In this document: positions 1 through 8,804 of the stretch, piece after piece
Layout of the letters: each line of letters opens with the position of its first letter
Numbering within the stretch: the first letter of the stretch is position 1
DNA from: Lewinellaceae bacterium
GTDB lineage: Bacteria; Bacteroidota; Bacteroidia; Chitinophagales; Saprospiraceae
NCBI GenBank assembly: GCA_020636025.1
Contig: JACJYQ010000007.1
Location: forward strand, 62,001 to 126,000
Length of the DNA: 64,000 bases
Reading direction: 5' to 3'
Notes under the pieces: generated by a model
Told to the model about the DNA's origin: nothing
What the model saw: the letters and a program-made list of their open reading frames with translations, nothing else
Database searches by the model: none
Translations under genes and position numbers: made by a program

Positions 1-351
1 ATTCTGGCAACCATTGGATCCTGGGCGACTAAGTTCCTGATGATCAATTGCATCATTATTGCATTGGTTCCAAGCACACCTTTAGATGGCGCAACACAAG
101 TATTTATTTACGCACGCCTTGTGGCCATGTTTATTATTCTAACCTTTAGTCCTACTCCGGGCGGGGCTGGACTGTATGAAATTGCACTTGCGAGCTTTAT
201 CAGCGATTACGTACCTGCGGGTGTGGGCATGGTGGTGGCCCTTATCTGGCGTGGGATGTCCTATTATGGGTATCTTTTACTAGGCGCTGTAGTGGTTCCA
301 GGCTGGATCGCATCCAGGCTCAGAAAGCGGACTGCAGATGTGCCTGCATGA
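1..351 (+). CDS. C-terminal part of a lysylphosphatidylglycerol synthase TM-region / UPF0104 (flippase-like) membrane protein, truncated by the window edge
   Basis: The reading frame is already open at base 1 and stops at 349-351, so only the last 116 residues are visible. It is strongly hydrophobic, with at least two membrane helices and a short basic tail (RLRKR). The motif SPTPGGAGLYE matches the PTPGG(I/A)G signature of the UPF0104/LPG_synthase_TM family. Members of that family are polytopic inner-membrane proteins found fused to MprF or standing alone, with proposed lipid-flipping roles. The substrate cannot be told from this fragment. The family call is fairly safe; the role is inference. 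Confidence 0.75.
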   Translation: MLATIGSWATKFLMINCIIIALVPSTPLDGATQVFIYARLVAMFIILTFSPTPGGAGLYEIALASFISDYVPAGVGMVVALIWRGMSYYGYLLLGAVVVPGWIASRLRKRTADVPA

Positions 352-439
352 CGAATCGTGTTACTTTGGCAAGTGCATTTTCCCGACAAATTCAGCTTGA
401 TTTTACTGCTATTTTTGCCGTTCACAAATCAAACTATTC

Positions 440-2119
440 ATGCGACTTTTTTACTCCCTCCTTCGGCTGTCACTTGTTATTATTGCCCCCGGAATTTCAA
501 TGGCTCAGCACAGCGAAACCCTGGACGATCCATATTTGCCTCCCGCAAATACGGCCGGCCCCAAGACCTCTCCAGCTTTTCAATATACCGGCGCCAATGT
601 TTTTATCACGCAGGTAAATATAGACTCAGATGGAAACAATATTTTGAATGATGCAGCCAATGAACCGTCTATAGCGATAAATGCACTTGATCCTTCCAGA
701 ATGGTGATTGGTTGGAGACAGTTTGATAACATCCAGAGCAATTTCCGACAGGCGGGATTTGGTTATACAACCGATGGAGGTCAAACCTGGACATTTCCCG
801 GAGTGATTGATCCCGGCATTTTTCGCTCAGATCCGGTACTTGCTTCCGATGCCGAGGGCCGGATTTTTTACAACAGTCTAACAGTTGGTAATAATAATAA
901 TTTTCATTGTGATGTTTACCGTTCTACCGGCGATGGCACCTGGGATGACGGGGTGTATGCTGTAGGTGGTGACAAAGCCTGGATGGCCATAGATCAAACC
1001 GATGGACCTGGGAAAGGGCATATCTATTCCAACTGGAATGGCGGTTTTTCTGATTGTGCTAATGGCAGCGATTTTACCCGTTCTACCGATGATGGCGATT
1101 CTTATGAATATTGTACAACCTTTACGCCTGGTATTTATTGGGGCACAATCTCCATAGGCCCTGACGGCACCTTGTATATGAGTGGTAATGGTGGAGATGT
1201 GGTGTGGTCATCAAATGCGCAGAATGATGGAGAGGATGTGATTTTTGATGGAATATCGTACGCAGATCTTAATTACGATTATCAGGCTATGGGTGGTCCA
1301 ACGCCAAATCCAGGAGGCTTGCTTGGACAATGCTACATAGCCACAAATCACTCGCCAGGTCCATTAAATGGGCAGATATATGTTTTGCAATCGGTAAGAC
1401 AACAAGGTGGAAATGATCCGCGTGATGTGATGTTCAGCCGCAGCAGCGATGGAGGGCTCAATTGGACACCAGCAGTAAAAATCAATGATGACCTCGGGGA
1501 AACCTGGCAGTGGTTCGGCACCATGTCGGTGGCTCCAAACGGGCGTATCGATGTAGTATGGCTGGATACGCGCGATAATCCGGGAATGCTTTTGTCTGCT
1601 CTGTATTATTCTTATTCAACCGATGGCGGTGATATCTGGTCGCCAAACGAGCAATTATCACCTTCCTTTGATCCCCATATTGGCTGGCCCAATCAGGATA
1701 AAATGGGTGACTACTTTCACATGGTTTCTGATAATTCAGGTGCTCACCTTGCCTGGGCAGCAACATTTACAGGAGGGCAGGATGTGTATTATGCCCACAT
1801 CACCTTGCCAAATTCAGCAACAACAGAGGCTGACAAGCACATAAATCAAACGCTGAAAATTAATCCTAACCCAATGATAGATCAGAGTACCATTCAATAT
1901 GATACAGACATAGCCGGTCGGGTTAATATTCAGATTTTCAATCAAATGGGTGTTCTGGTCTCGTCAATTAAGGATGAAGCTGAAATCCCGGGTCATTACT
2001 CGCAAATATGGAATGGTTTGGGCACCAACGGTCAAAAGCTGCCAGCCGGAATCTATTACTGCCAACTTTCGGTAAATGAAAAACCCGCAGGTTTTGAAAA
2101 GATCGTGCTGATGAGGTGA
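440..2119 (+). CDS. Secreted sialidase-like (Asp-box/BNR) protein with T9SS type A sorting domain
   Basis: This 559-residue protein starts with a signal peptide (about residues 1-22, ending SMAQ). Four Asp-box-like motifs (S/T-x-D-x-G-x-x-W/Y) are visible: YTTDGGQTW, RSTDDGDSY, RSSDGGLNW and YSTDGGDIW. These are the hallmark of BNR-type six-bladed propellers such as sialidases. The last roughly 80 residues (from LKINPNPM to KIVLMR) form a typical Bacteroidota C-terminal sorting domain with PNP, a G-x-LPAGIYY core and a basic end, so the protein should be exported by the type IX system and attached to or released from the surface. No catalytic sialidase residues can be assigned with confidence, so enzymatic activity is uncertain. 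It starts 88 bases after the upstream gene on the same strand. Confidence 0.85.
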   Translation: MRLFYSLLRLSLVIIAPGISMAQHSETLDDPYLPPANTAGPKTSPAFQYTGANVFITQVNIDSDGNNILNDAANEPSIAINALDPSRMVIGWRQFDNIQSNFRQAGFGYTTDGGQTWTFPGVIDPGIFRSDPVLASDAEGRIFYNSLTVGNNNNFHCDVYRSTGDGTWDDGVYAVGGDKAWMAIDQTDGPGKGHIYSNWNGGFSDCANGSDFTRSTDDGDSYEYCTTFTPGIYWGTISIGPDGTLYMSGNGGDVVWSSNAQNDGEDVIFDGISYADLNYDYQAMGGPTPNPGGLLGQCYIATNHSPGPLNGQIYVLQSVRQQGGNDPRDVMFSRSSDGGLNWTPAVKINDDLGETWQWFGTMSVAPNGRIDVVWLDTRDNPGMLLSALYYSYSTDGGDIWSPNEQLSPSFDPHIGWPNQDKMGDYFHMVSDNSGAHLAWAATFTGGQDVYYAHITLPNSATTEADKHINQTLKINPNPMIDQSTIQYDTDIAGRVNIQIFNQMGVLVSSIKDEAEIPGHYSQIWNGLGTNGQKLPAGIYYCQLSVNEKPAGFEKIVLMR

Positions 2120-2223
2120 ATTCAGGTTCCCAACTACAGGTATTTCCTATTGTCGGGTTATTCGATTTCCCGGTATTCGGTTAATCAATCTATGAAATCC
2201 TATAATCGGCCTTGATCAGTGAA

Positions 2224-2231
2224 TACCTTTG
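2224..2231 (+). promoter_or_regulatory. Bacteroidota -7 box (TACCTTTG) in front of the ClC gene
   Basis: TACCTTTG matches the Bacteroidota TAnnTTTG -7 consensus. Its last base is only 7 nt before the ATG at 2238, so a transcript starting at the usual distance would have essentially no 5' leader. No convincing TTTG -33 element is seen. Confidence 0.5.
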
Positions 2232-2237
2232 TGGTAA

Positions 2238-3593
2238 ATGAAACGCCTGCTTTACATAAAGAAAAAGCTACAGCAACTTTACGATTCAATTCCCAATGAA
2301 AAGCTGAAAAAGAACCTCCTGAATGCCCTGCCATTCTGGATAGGTTCTTTTATTACAGGCTTAGCGGCGGTTGTGTATGCCAAATTATTCTCTTGGGCTG
2401 AGCATGGCACCCGCTTTGTATTCCACCATGCAAGTTGGTTGTTTTTTATCATCACACCATTTTGCTTTTGGCTTGCATGGCATTTAGTAGTTAAGTATGC
2501 ACCTTTCGCGCGGGGTAGTGGCATTCCACAGGTATCGGCAGCAATAGAACTCGCCAACCCAAAAACCAAGGGGCGGGTAAGGTTATTGTTGAATCTTAAA
2601 TTACTGGTGATTAAAGTATTCTCCAGCTTAGTTATGGTATTTGGTGGCGGCGCAATCGGTCGTGAAGGCCCAACCATTCAAATATCTGCAGCCATTTTTA
2701 AGAAAATAAACGATTTACTGCCCGAATGGTATCCTAAGATATCAAAACGGAACATGATCATTACGGGTGCTGCTTCCGGACTGGCATCTGCCTTTAATAC
2801 ACCATTAGGTGGAATCGTTTTTGCCATAGAAGAGCTAACCAAGACTCACCTGAATTTCTTCAAATCGGCTCTGCTTACCGGTGTGATCATTTCGGGTCTA
2901 ACAGCATTGAATCTGTTGGGACCGTATTTATATCTCGGGTATCCTCAACTCACAAATCTCCCCATCATCATTGTGGTACCTGTGGTGATCTGCGCCATTA
3001 TGGCGGGTTTGTCGGGCAGCTGGATGGGTGAGGCGATATTGTACATTCTTAAGCGAAAGAACAGACTCAAAAAGTACTACAAACATGTTCTTTATGTTGT
3101 AGTCTGTGGACTGATCATGGCAGCCATGGCCATATTTATAAATGAACACGCTTTCGGCTCGGGGAAAGAAATTATGGTAAATACCCTCTTTACAGCAGAC
3201 AAGGAGATGCCGTGGTATATGCCAATTGTCAGGGTAATTGGGCCGATTATTTCCTTTTCTACGGGCGCTGCAGGAGGTGTTTTTGCTCCATCGCTCAGCG
3301 CTGGCGCATCCATTGGCGCTCTTTGCGCAGAGTGGTTCCATTTAACCGACTCTGAAACAAACCTCATCGTACTCTGTGGAATGGTTGGTTTTCTGACGGG
3401 CATTACCCGCAGTCCATTTACATCTTCCATTCTGGTGATTGAAATGACCAACAGCCACAACATCATCTTTCACCTGATGCTAAGTGCCCTGCTGGCAAAC
3501 CTCTTCGCGACAATCATTAGCAGGCACTCGTTCTACGATGTCCTGAAAGAAAAATACGTGGAAGAGGTGTTGGAAACGGTGAATAAAAAGTAA
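2238..3593 (+). CDS. ClC-family voltage-gated chloride channel / Cl-/H+ antiporter
   Basis: This 451-residue polytopic membrane protein carries the three selectivity-filter signatures of the ClC family in order: GSGIPQ (about residue 95), GREGP (about 140, which contains the gating glutamate) and GGVFAPSL (about 350, the GxFxP loop). Family members move chloride across the inner membrane as channels or proton-coupled exchangers. The protein ends soon after the last transmembrane helices, so there are no C-terminal CBS domains, as in the short bacterial type. The ATG at 2238 is preceded by a -7 box so close that the mRNA may be leaderless. The downstream flank holds a family-A inverted repeat. 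Whether it is a channel or an exchanger cannot be decided by eye. Confidence 0.92.
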   Translation: MKRLLYIKKKLQQLYDSIPNEKLKKNLLNALPFWIGSFITGLAAVVYAKLFSWAEHGTRFVFHHASWLFFIITPFCFWLAWHLVVKYAPFARGSGIPQVSAAIELANPKTKGRVRLLLNLKLLVIKVFSSLVMVFGGGAIGREGPTIQISAAIFKKINDLLPEWYPKISKRNMIITGAASGLASAFNTPLGGIVFAIEELTKTHLNFFKSALLTGVIISGLTALNLLGPYLYLGYPQLTNLPIIIVVPVVICAIMAGLSGSWMGEAILYILKRKNRLKKYYKHVLYVVVCGLIMAAMAIFINEHAFGSGKEIMVNTLFTADKEMPWYMPIVRVIGPIISFSTGAAGGVFAPSLSAGASIGALCAEWFHLTDSETNLIVLCGMVGFLTGITRSPFTSSILVIEMTNSHNIIFHLMLSALLANLFATIISRHSFYDVLKEKYVEEVLETVNKK

Positions 3594-3594
3594 T

Positions 3595-3735
3595 TTGATA
3601 ATGTGATAATTAGCCAATTAGCTAATAGTTACTAATCAAATTGAAATCACTTTGGCAGAAGGCGCAATCGCTGCAAAAAAAACTAAGATTTTGCACCATT
3701 AGCTAATTATCACATTAGCTAATTATCACATTATA
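3595..3735. repeat. Intergenic inverted repeat, family A copy 1 (TTAGCTAATTATCACATTA-type)
   Basis: The left arm (about 3595-3630) reads outward with TGATAATGTGATAAT and TTAGCTAA. The right arm (about 3699-3734) contains two TTAGCTAATTATCACAT units in reverse orientation. The 70-base loop is unrelated to other copies. The element separates the convergent ClC and cupin genes and could fold into a long AT-rich hairpin acting as a bidirectional terminator; that role is inference. Confidence 0.7.
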
Positions 3736-3742
3736 AACTATT

Positions 3743-4597
3743 TCATTCATTTTTTATGCGTTCGGCACGTCGTGCAGCCAGTCGGACCTTCATATCGTAC
3801 CATCCTTGCCCCATCAGGCGGTTCATAAGCCGGTCTACTGCATAGTTTTTGGTGATGCTGGCCAGTCCTTTAAACCGGCTTCGTACCGAGTCAAACGCGC
3901 GCAGGCTTATGGAATAACCACCGTCTGTATATTCTATGTGGTGCCAGTATCCCATGGGAATGTAGAGCGTTTCTCCTGGCATTAACATCACCTCCAGGCC
4001 TTGAGCCCTCGCCAGCGCCGGATACTGAAGGAAATCCGGGTTCATAATATTAACATGGCTGGCTACTGTGAAAGGCAAATGGTAAAGCCGTCGGCTTTGG
4101 TTTGGAGGGAAAAGTATCACGCGCTTTCTTCCATGTATCTGGTTGAGGAAAACGTTGCTCATATCCACATCAAAGTGCATGGTTACTCTAGACCCCTCGC
4201 AGCCAAAAAACAGGAAGGGGAGCTCATTTACAAAACCATCCATGATGGTGGGAATGCTGAAATCCTGTCTGAGTTCGGGAACCTTTCTGAAAATATTCCA
4301 GGCAAAAATTCTGAGATCCGTTGGCCCTGCTTCAAGCAAGTCCAGGTATTCCTTGAACGGTATATACCGCTCGGCGGTCATATACCCTTTTCCAGGCTGA
4401 GAAAATTTACTGGACACGACAGGGACGCTTAAATCGCCATATTTTTCTTTGAAAAAATCGATCGTCCATTTATTGATTGCCGGCCAATTGGCTGTCAGAT
4501 CGGTAAATATTACCGGTTTGAGGGGTGCCAGATAATCCCGGGCAAATTCCTCCCGGGTGAGGCCACTTCGCCGCTCAATTGGTTGGTATTCAAGCAT
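3743..4597 (-). CDS. Cupin-like (JmjC/cupin_8) Fe(II)/2-oxoglutarate-dependent oxygenase family protein
   Basis: The protein has 284 residues. The core reads VTMHFDVDMSN (about residues 138-148), giving an HxD iron-binding pair (H141, D143). It is followed by GRKRVILFPP, then by LYIPMGYWHHIEY with the distal His (219 or 220). This is the usual layout of cupin_8/JmjC hydroxylases related to FIH, which hydroxylate protein side chains or other substrates. The N-terminal segment (LKPVIFTDLTANWPA) also fits this family. All three metal ligands are present, so it is probably active, but the substrate is unknown. It stands alone on the minus strand between two family-A inverted repeats. Confidence 0.85.
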   Translation of the reverse strand: MLEYQPIERRSGLTREEFARDYLAPLKPVIFTDLTANWPAINKWTIDFFKEKYGDLSVPVVSSKFSQPGKGYMTAERYIPFKEYLDLLEAGPTDLRIFAWNIFRKVPELRQDFSIPTIMDGFVNELPFLFFGCEGSRVTMHFDVDMSNVFLNQIHGRKRVILFPPNQSRRLYHLPFTVASHVNIMNPDFLQYPALARAQGLEVMLMPGETLYIPMGYWHHIEYTDGGYSISLRAFDSVRSRFKGLASITKNYAVDRLMNRLMGQGWYDMKVRLAARRAERIKNE

Positions 4598-4659
4598 ATA
4601 CCGTCAGGTTGACAGGTGAACAACATTTTTTGAGCCGACAAAATAAAGAGAAAAGGGAT

Positions 4660-4831
4660 TAATGTGATAATGAGCTAATTTGATAATTCGATAATGAAAA
4701 TGTGGTTTGTATTTCACTGTTATTAAGATCAAAAGTGTTTTTTAGTCCAAATAGCTGGTTTATCCAAACCCGAAGGCAGCACCCCACCCTCCATTAGCTA
4801 ATTATCAAATTAGCTAATTATCACATTATTA
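4660..4831. repeat. Intergenic inverted repeat, family A copy 2
   Basis: The left arm (4660-4697: TTAATGTGATAATGAGCTAA followed by TTTGATAATTCGATAATG) is close to the reverse complement of the right arm (4792-4831: ATTAGCTAATTATCAAATTA followed by GCTAATTATCACATTA). The spacer of roughly 95 bases has no coding signal. The right arm abuts the stop codon of the downstream minus-strand gene. Confidence 0.7.
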
Positions 4832-4832
4832 A

Positions 4833-7800
4833 TCACCATCCCGGTATGAAATTCATCCCGAACACCCACTTCCGTTGTCCTTCAGGCGCCGAAATGGGTA
4901 AGGCGAAATAAGGTTCCAAAACCAGGTAATTGAACAGGTTCACGCGCAGCGATACACCTGTTGATAAAATTGGCTTGTGAACATAGTGCTCTTGCCCATC
5001 AAATGGCGTGGGGTCTTCGCTTTGGAAGGATGTTTTATCGTAAAAAGCCAGACCTGCATCAAAGAAGAAGTTTAGGTCTGTGAGCAGAAAATTGGATTTG
5101 ATAAGAGAAAGCCGTTTCGGTCCGGTAAACGGAATCCTGATCTCGGCATTGGCTACTATCAACTTACTTCCGGCCACCTTGTCAATTAAGCCGGTGGTAT
5201 CTCCATCGAAGACATCACGGGTATAACCTCTTACAAAATAGGAGTTGGCTGCGTACAACGGGAACACTTCGCTAGAATTACCTCCTACGCGGGTATAACC
5301 TAATCCTCGGAAGGCAAATGTTACCGGCTTGGCGTAGAAGTACTTCCGTCCATCCAGCAAAATGGTGGTAAAGTTGTAATCTCCAAAATACTGTTCCACA
5401 CCAACACGATAGCGGTAGCCTTGCAAAGGGGCCGTTAGTCCGAAATAAGAATTATCACCAACAAATGCCGCACTAATGTTGCTCAGATTGAGTTTGGCGC
5501 CGCCGGGCAACTTTTCCCGTTCATCAGCACGACCCCTGTAAGCACCTGTTTCAGGGTCGAAAACATAGTTGTAATAATAGGCATCTACCCGTTGTTTGTA
5601 ATACTCAAAGGCAGTACCAATCTCAACTCTTGTTGTGACGGAGAAAGGGTACGAAGCGAACAAACCGACCCTCTCCTGAAATATCCGTTCAAGCAGCTGC
5701 ACATCCTGCCACCCTACAAAAGCATCCCCGTTTTTATAGTACTGAGTATCAATAACACCGAGGTAGTAATTCGGATCCTGATAATACGCGCCACCAGATA
5801 TGTACGGAATATGCGAAAGGCTTACACCCCAGTTTATGCGGTTTTTGCTGTTGATATAAGAGATTTGACCTGCGGCATCGGTGATTTCTCCGTTTAAGGC
5901 AAAACCGGTATAGAGCTGATTATTACCCAGTATATCACCAAATAGCATGTCAATACCACCTGCCAATCCTGTTTGTGTGCCAAAACTGCTGTTCCCTGTA
6001 TACACGCCAACGCCGGTGCTTCCACCCAGATATTCCAGCGAAAATTTAGGCTTGAATTTCTTTTGTTGAATGCTCAGACTGTCGACCTCCGGATTGAAGT
6101 TGTTGTCGATCGTACGCAGATTGGTATTTACAATATCGCGCTTCCTGGGGTCAAACGGAGGCAACGCGGCGGGTACCATATCCACATCCATAGGATCAAC
6201 CTCGGTTGCTGTAAAATCTTCAGCTTTCGCACGGTGTATGACGTATGATCGGTTAGAGTAGTGTGTGAACAGGATTCTGTCGCGGTCCTCAGCCACACTA
6301 ATTGCCGGTGAATAGGGGGTAATTCCAGTAATCCCGGTAGAAATTTTAGTCAATTGGAACACCTTCTTGCTTTCGAAATCATAGCGATACAGGTTGCGGA
6401 AACCATCCCGATTGCTGAGGAAGTACAAATTACCGTCCTTGTCGAACTGAGGGTTCATGTTGTCTGCGCCCGAAAAGACATCTATATTTTCCGTTTGCCC
6501 AGTGCTCATATCCATGCGCACCAGATTCATGTGCCAGGAACCATTTACACGGCCAAGCTTCATGCTCATTTCATCTGTGGAGTAGGCCAGGTACTTGCCA
6601 TCGGCGCTCCAGGTAGGCAGTATTTCGGAATATACATCATTGGTGAGCCTTTTGACTTTTCTGGTTTTGAAGTTGTATTCCCAAAGATCAGTTTGTCCGT
6701 TCACCTGTCCGCTTACCACGATGCTTTTCCCGTCGGGGCTCCAGGCAGGATTACTGAATGAATTCACACCCGGGATTCTAATTTTTTGCGTTTTCTTGCC
6801 TTTGAATATGTCCTTGATAATCAACACACTGCGTCCTTTTTCATACACATCAAAGGCGAAGCGCTTGCTGTCGGGACTCCAGGTGCCGGCACTTTCAATG
6901 GCGTTGAATTGATCTATGTGTCCGTCAGAAACGGTGCTGGATACTTTTTTAATGATTTTTCCGGTTCTGGCGTCGGCCAAAAACAGATCGGTAGTAAACA
7001 GGTTCTTCTCCGAAAGGAAAATCACGTATTTACCATTCGGACTCAACACCGGACTTATATTCATTTTACCCGCATTGTCGTCGTTCAATAGCGTTCTGCC
7101 TGGCAGGTTTTCTTTCTTACCCTTGGCCACCCATACACCGTAGTAATTTTTGATACTGTTTTGCCAGTTTAAAGAAAGAGAATCTACTGTGGTGCCCAAA
7201 GTCATGGGTACAGCAAGCTTCATTCCGTATTTGGCCGTATTCTCAAACAAGGGACGAATGGCTTCATCTCCATAATACCCTGTCACAAATGCCCAAAATG
7301 CTTGTCCCCAGCGATAGGGGAAGTACTTGTAATTGTCCAGATCCTTAATCTTTGGAATATCATCATTTTGGACGGCATCGCGCATCCACAGCGCAGTGTG
7401 CGGGTCAATACGGCCGATGCTGAGGTACTCGGCCAGCCCTTCCACCATCCACAGTGGCAGGTTTGCCAGACTGCGCATATTGGTAGAATCGCCATTAAGG
7501 ATCATGTGGTATTGGAAGGCGTGCACCAATTCGTGTCCCAGCACGTGATGCGTTTGTTGATTGGTTACCGCCACCGGGAAGACAACCCGGTTTCGCAATC
7601 CCTCTGTTACACCACCGGTACCCACACTGATATCTCCTCGAATAGCATTGGTTTGCTGAAAGCCAGCATGGTCATTATAGATTATCAGCGGATTCTTTTC
7701 TGTGAAACTGTCGCGCAGTACTGCCTGATGCATATCATACCAGACTTCTGCCGCTGCAGCAAGTTCTTTCAGCTTTTCGGGGTTGTTCAGGTAATCGTAA

Positions 7801-7934
7801 ATGGCAAAGTGCTCTGTCTCTGTCACTTTAAACTCCTGCTGATTATAGCGTGGCTTGTTGCGGCCGAAATATTGGGCAGAAGACTGAAGGCTGTAGAAAA
7901 AGATTATGGTGAATAGCAATATAGTCCTGCTCAT
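4833..7934 (-). CDS. Large exported protein: HExxH metallopeptidase-like domain + TolB/PD40 beta-propeller + C-terminal outer-membrane beta-barrel
   Basis: The protein has 1033 residues and a signal peptide (residues 1-21, ending SSAQ). Residues about 35-260 hold a gluzincin-like domain: the zinc motif HELVH at 134-138 and a downstream EGLAE with Glu165 as likely third ligand, as in peptidase-MA-like proteins. Residues about 285-590 hold repeated PD40/TolB blades (ISPVLSPNGKYVIF, AGTWSPDSKRFAFD, NPAWSPDGKSIVVS, LPTWSADGKYLAYS). The final roughly 400 residues are rich in alternating aromatic strands and end NFIPGW, as expected for a surface-antigen-type outer-membrane barrel. The protein therefore probably sits in the outer membrane with the propeller and peptidase attached. 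The substrate is unknown. It is monocistronic and lies between two family-A inverted repeats. Confidence 0.85.
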   Translation of the reverse strand: MSRTILLFTIIFFYSLQSSAQYFGRNKPRYNQQEFKVTETEHFAIYDYLNNPEKLKELAAAAEVWYDMHQAVLRDSFTEKNPLIIYNDHAGFQQTNAIRGDISVGTGGVTEGLRNRVVFPVAVTNQQTHHVLGHELVHAFQYHMILNGDSTNMRSLANLPLWMVEGLAEYLSIGRIDPHTALWMRDAVQNDDIPKIKDLDNYKYFPYRWGQAFWAFVTGYYGDEAIRPLFENTAKYGMKLAVPMTLGTTVDSLSLNWQNSIKNYYGVWVAKGKKENLPGRTLLNDDNAGKMNISPVLSPNGKYVIFLSEKNLFTTDLFLADARTGKIIKKVSSTVSDGHIDQFNAIESAGTWSPDSKRFAFDVYEKGRSVLIIKDIFKGKKTQKIRIPGVNSFSNPAWSPDGKSIVVSGQVNGQTDLWEYNFKTRKVKRLTNDVYSEILPTWSADGKYLAYSTDEMSMKLGRVNGSWHMNLVRMDMSTGQTENIDVFSGADNMNPQFDKDGNLYFLSNRDGFRNLYRYDFESKKVFQLTKISTGITGITPYSPAISVAEDRDRILFTHYSNRSYVIHRAKAEDFTATEVDPMDVDMVPAALPPFDPRKRDIVNTNLRTIDNNFNPEVDSLSIQQKKFKPKFSLEYLGGSTGVGVYTGNSSFGTQTGLAGGIDMLFGDILGNNQLYTGFALNGEITDAAGQISYINSKNRINWGVSLSHIPYISGGAYYQDPNYYLGVIDTQYYKNGDAFVGWQDVQLLERIFQERVGLFASYPFSVTTRVEIGTAFEYYKQRVDAYYYNYVFDPETGAYRGRADEREKLPGGAKLNLSNISAAFVGDNSYFGLTAPLQGYRYRVGVEQYFGDYNFTTILLDGRKYFYAKPVTFAFRGLGYTRVGGNSSEVFPLYAANSYFVRGYTRDVFDGDTTGLIDKVAGSKLIVANAEIRIPFTGPKRLSLIKSNFLLTDLNFFFDAGLAFYDKTSFQSEDPTPFDGQEHYVHKPILSTGVSLRVNLFNYLVLEPYFALPISAPEGQRKWVFGMNFIPGW

Positions 7935-7974
7935 GGTGAGATGTTTAATGATAAATGGTTAATGGTAACGGGTA

Positions 7975-8076
7975 TTAATATGATAATACGACAATTTGAT
8001 AATGAATGAGTGAATTGTATTGATAATAGATTGCCATTATCATATTGGCTAATTATCATATTATCACATTAATTAC
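7975..8076. repeat. Intergenic inverted repeat, family A copy 3
   Basis: The left arm starts TTAATATGATAATACGACAA and the right arm (about 8033-8076) contains CATTATCATATTGGCTAATT followed by ATCATATTATCACATTAATT. It has the same GATAAT/ATTATC theme as copies 1 and 2, with a short spacer. It lies between the upstream end of the propeller-barrel gene and recR. Confidence 0.6.
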
Positions 8077-8176
8077 AACATTCATAGACGCAGGAATGCT
8101 CGCTCCCAGATGTTAGGATCGAGTTAAATATTGGGAAAAAGTACCGGGTTGGCGAAAATTCAGGTCGAAATGGCGA

Positions 8177-8785
8177 TTATTTGGCCTCGTAAGGCATCCT
8201 GGCCACAATGCTTCGGCCCAATGTTACTTCGTCTGCATACTCGAGATCGCCGCCAAAAGAAACACCGCGTGCAATGGCGCTTACCTGAACGCCAAGTGGC
8301 TGTAATTTCTTGGTAAGATAGTAAATGGTGGTTTCGCCCTCAATGGTTGGAGAGATGGCCATGATGGCTTCTTTGATCTCGCCTGCTGCCACGCGTTCTG
8401 CTAAAGAATCTATGTTCAGATCGGATGGGCCGATGCCTTCAATGGGGGAAATGATGCCACCCAGTATGTGGTAAAGCCCCCTGTATTGTGAAGTGTCCTC
8501 AATGGCCATAAGGTCGCGTACATTTTCTACCACGCATACCAGGCTTTTGTCGCGCCTGGGGTCAGTACAGATATGGCAAAGTTCAGCATCCGAAAAATTA
8601 TGGCAGCTTTTACACTCTTGTATCCCGTCGCGCATGGCAGTCAGCGCCGTGGCAAATTGCTCGGTTGTTTGTTTGTCCTGCTTCAAGAGGTGGAGAACCA
8701 AACGCAGGGCAGTTTTTCTCCCGATGCCGGGTAAGGTGGCAAAAGCTTCTACCGCTTTTTCGATGAGTTTTGAAGAAAATGTCAT
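8177..8785 (-). CDS. recR: Recombination mediator protein RecR
   Basis: The protein has 202 residues, normal for RecR. The order is an N-terminal helix-hairpin-helix (FATLPGIGRKTALRLVLHLL), a C4 zinc finger (CKSCHNFSDAELCHIC, about residues 58-73), a Toprim domain (SLVCVVENVRDLMAIE...) and a C-terminal Walker-B-like stretch. RecR works with RecO in loading RecA on SSB-coated single-stranded DNA in the RecFOR gap-repair pathway; recO is also in this window (61037-61765). The gene lies 19 bases downstream of truA and is probably co-transcribed with truA and the TerB-DnaJ gene. Confidence 0.96.
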   Translation of the reverse strand: MTFSSKLIEKAVEAFATLPGIGRKTALRLVLHLLKQDKQTTEQFATALTAMRDGIQECKSCHNFSDAELCHICTDPRRDKSLVCVVENVRDLMAIEDTSQYRGLYHILGGIISPIEGIGPSDLNIDSLAERVAAGEIKEAIMAISPTIEGETTIYYLTKKLQPLGVQVSAIARGVSFGGDLEYADEVTLGRSIVARMPYEAK

Positions 8786-8804
8786 GTTGAAGGGCGGATT
8801 TTGC

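Noticed and set aside
7302..7916. A 204-codon plus-strand open frame inside the propeller-barrel gene
   Set aside because: It is antisense to a well-supported 1033-residue protein and its translation has no recognisable domain.
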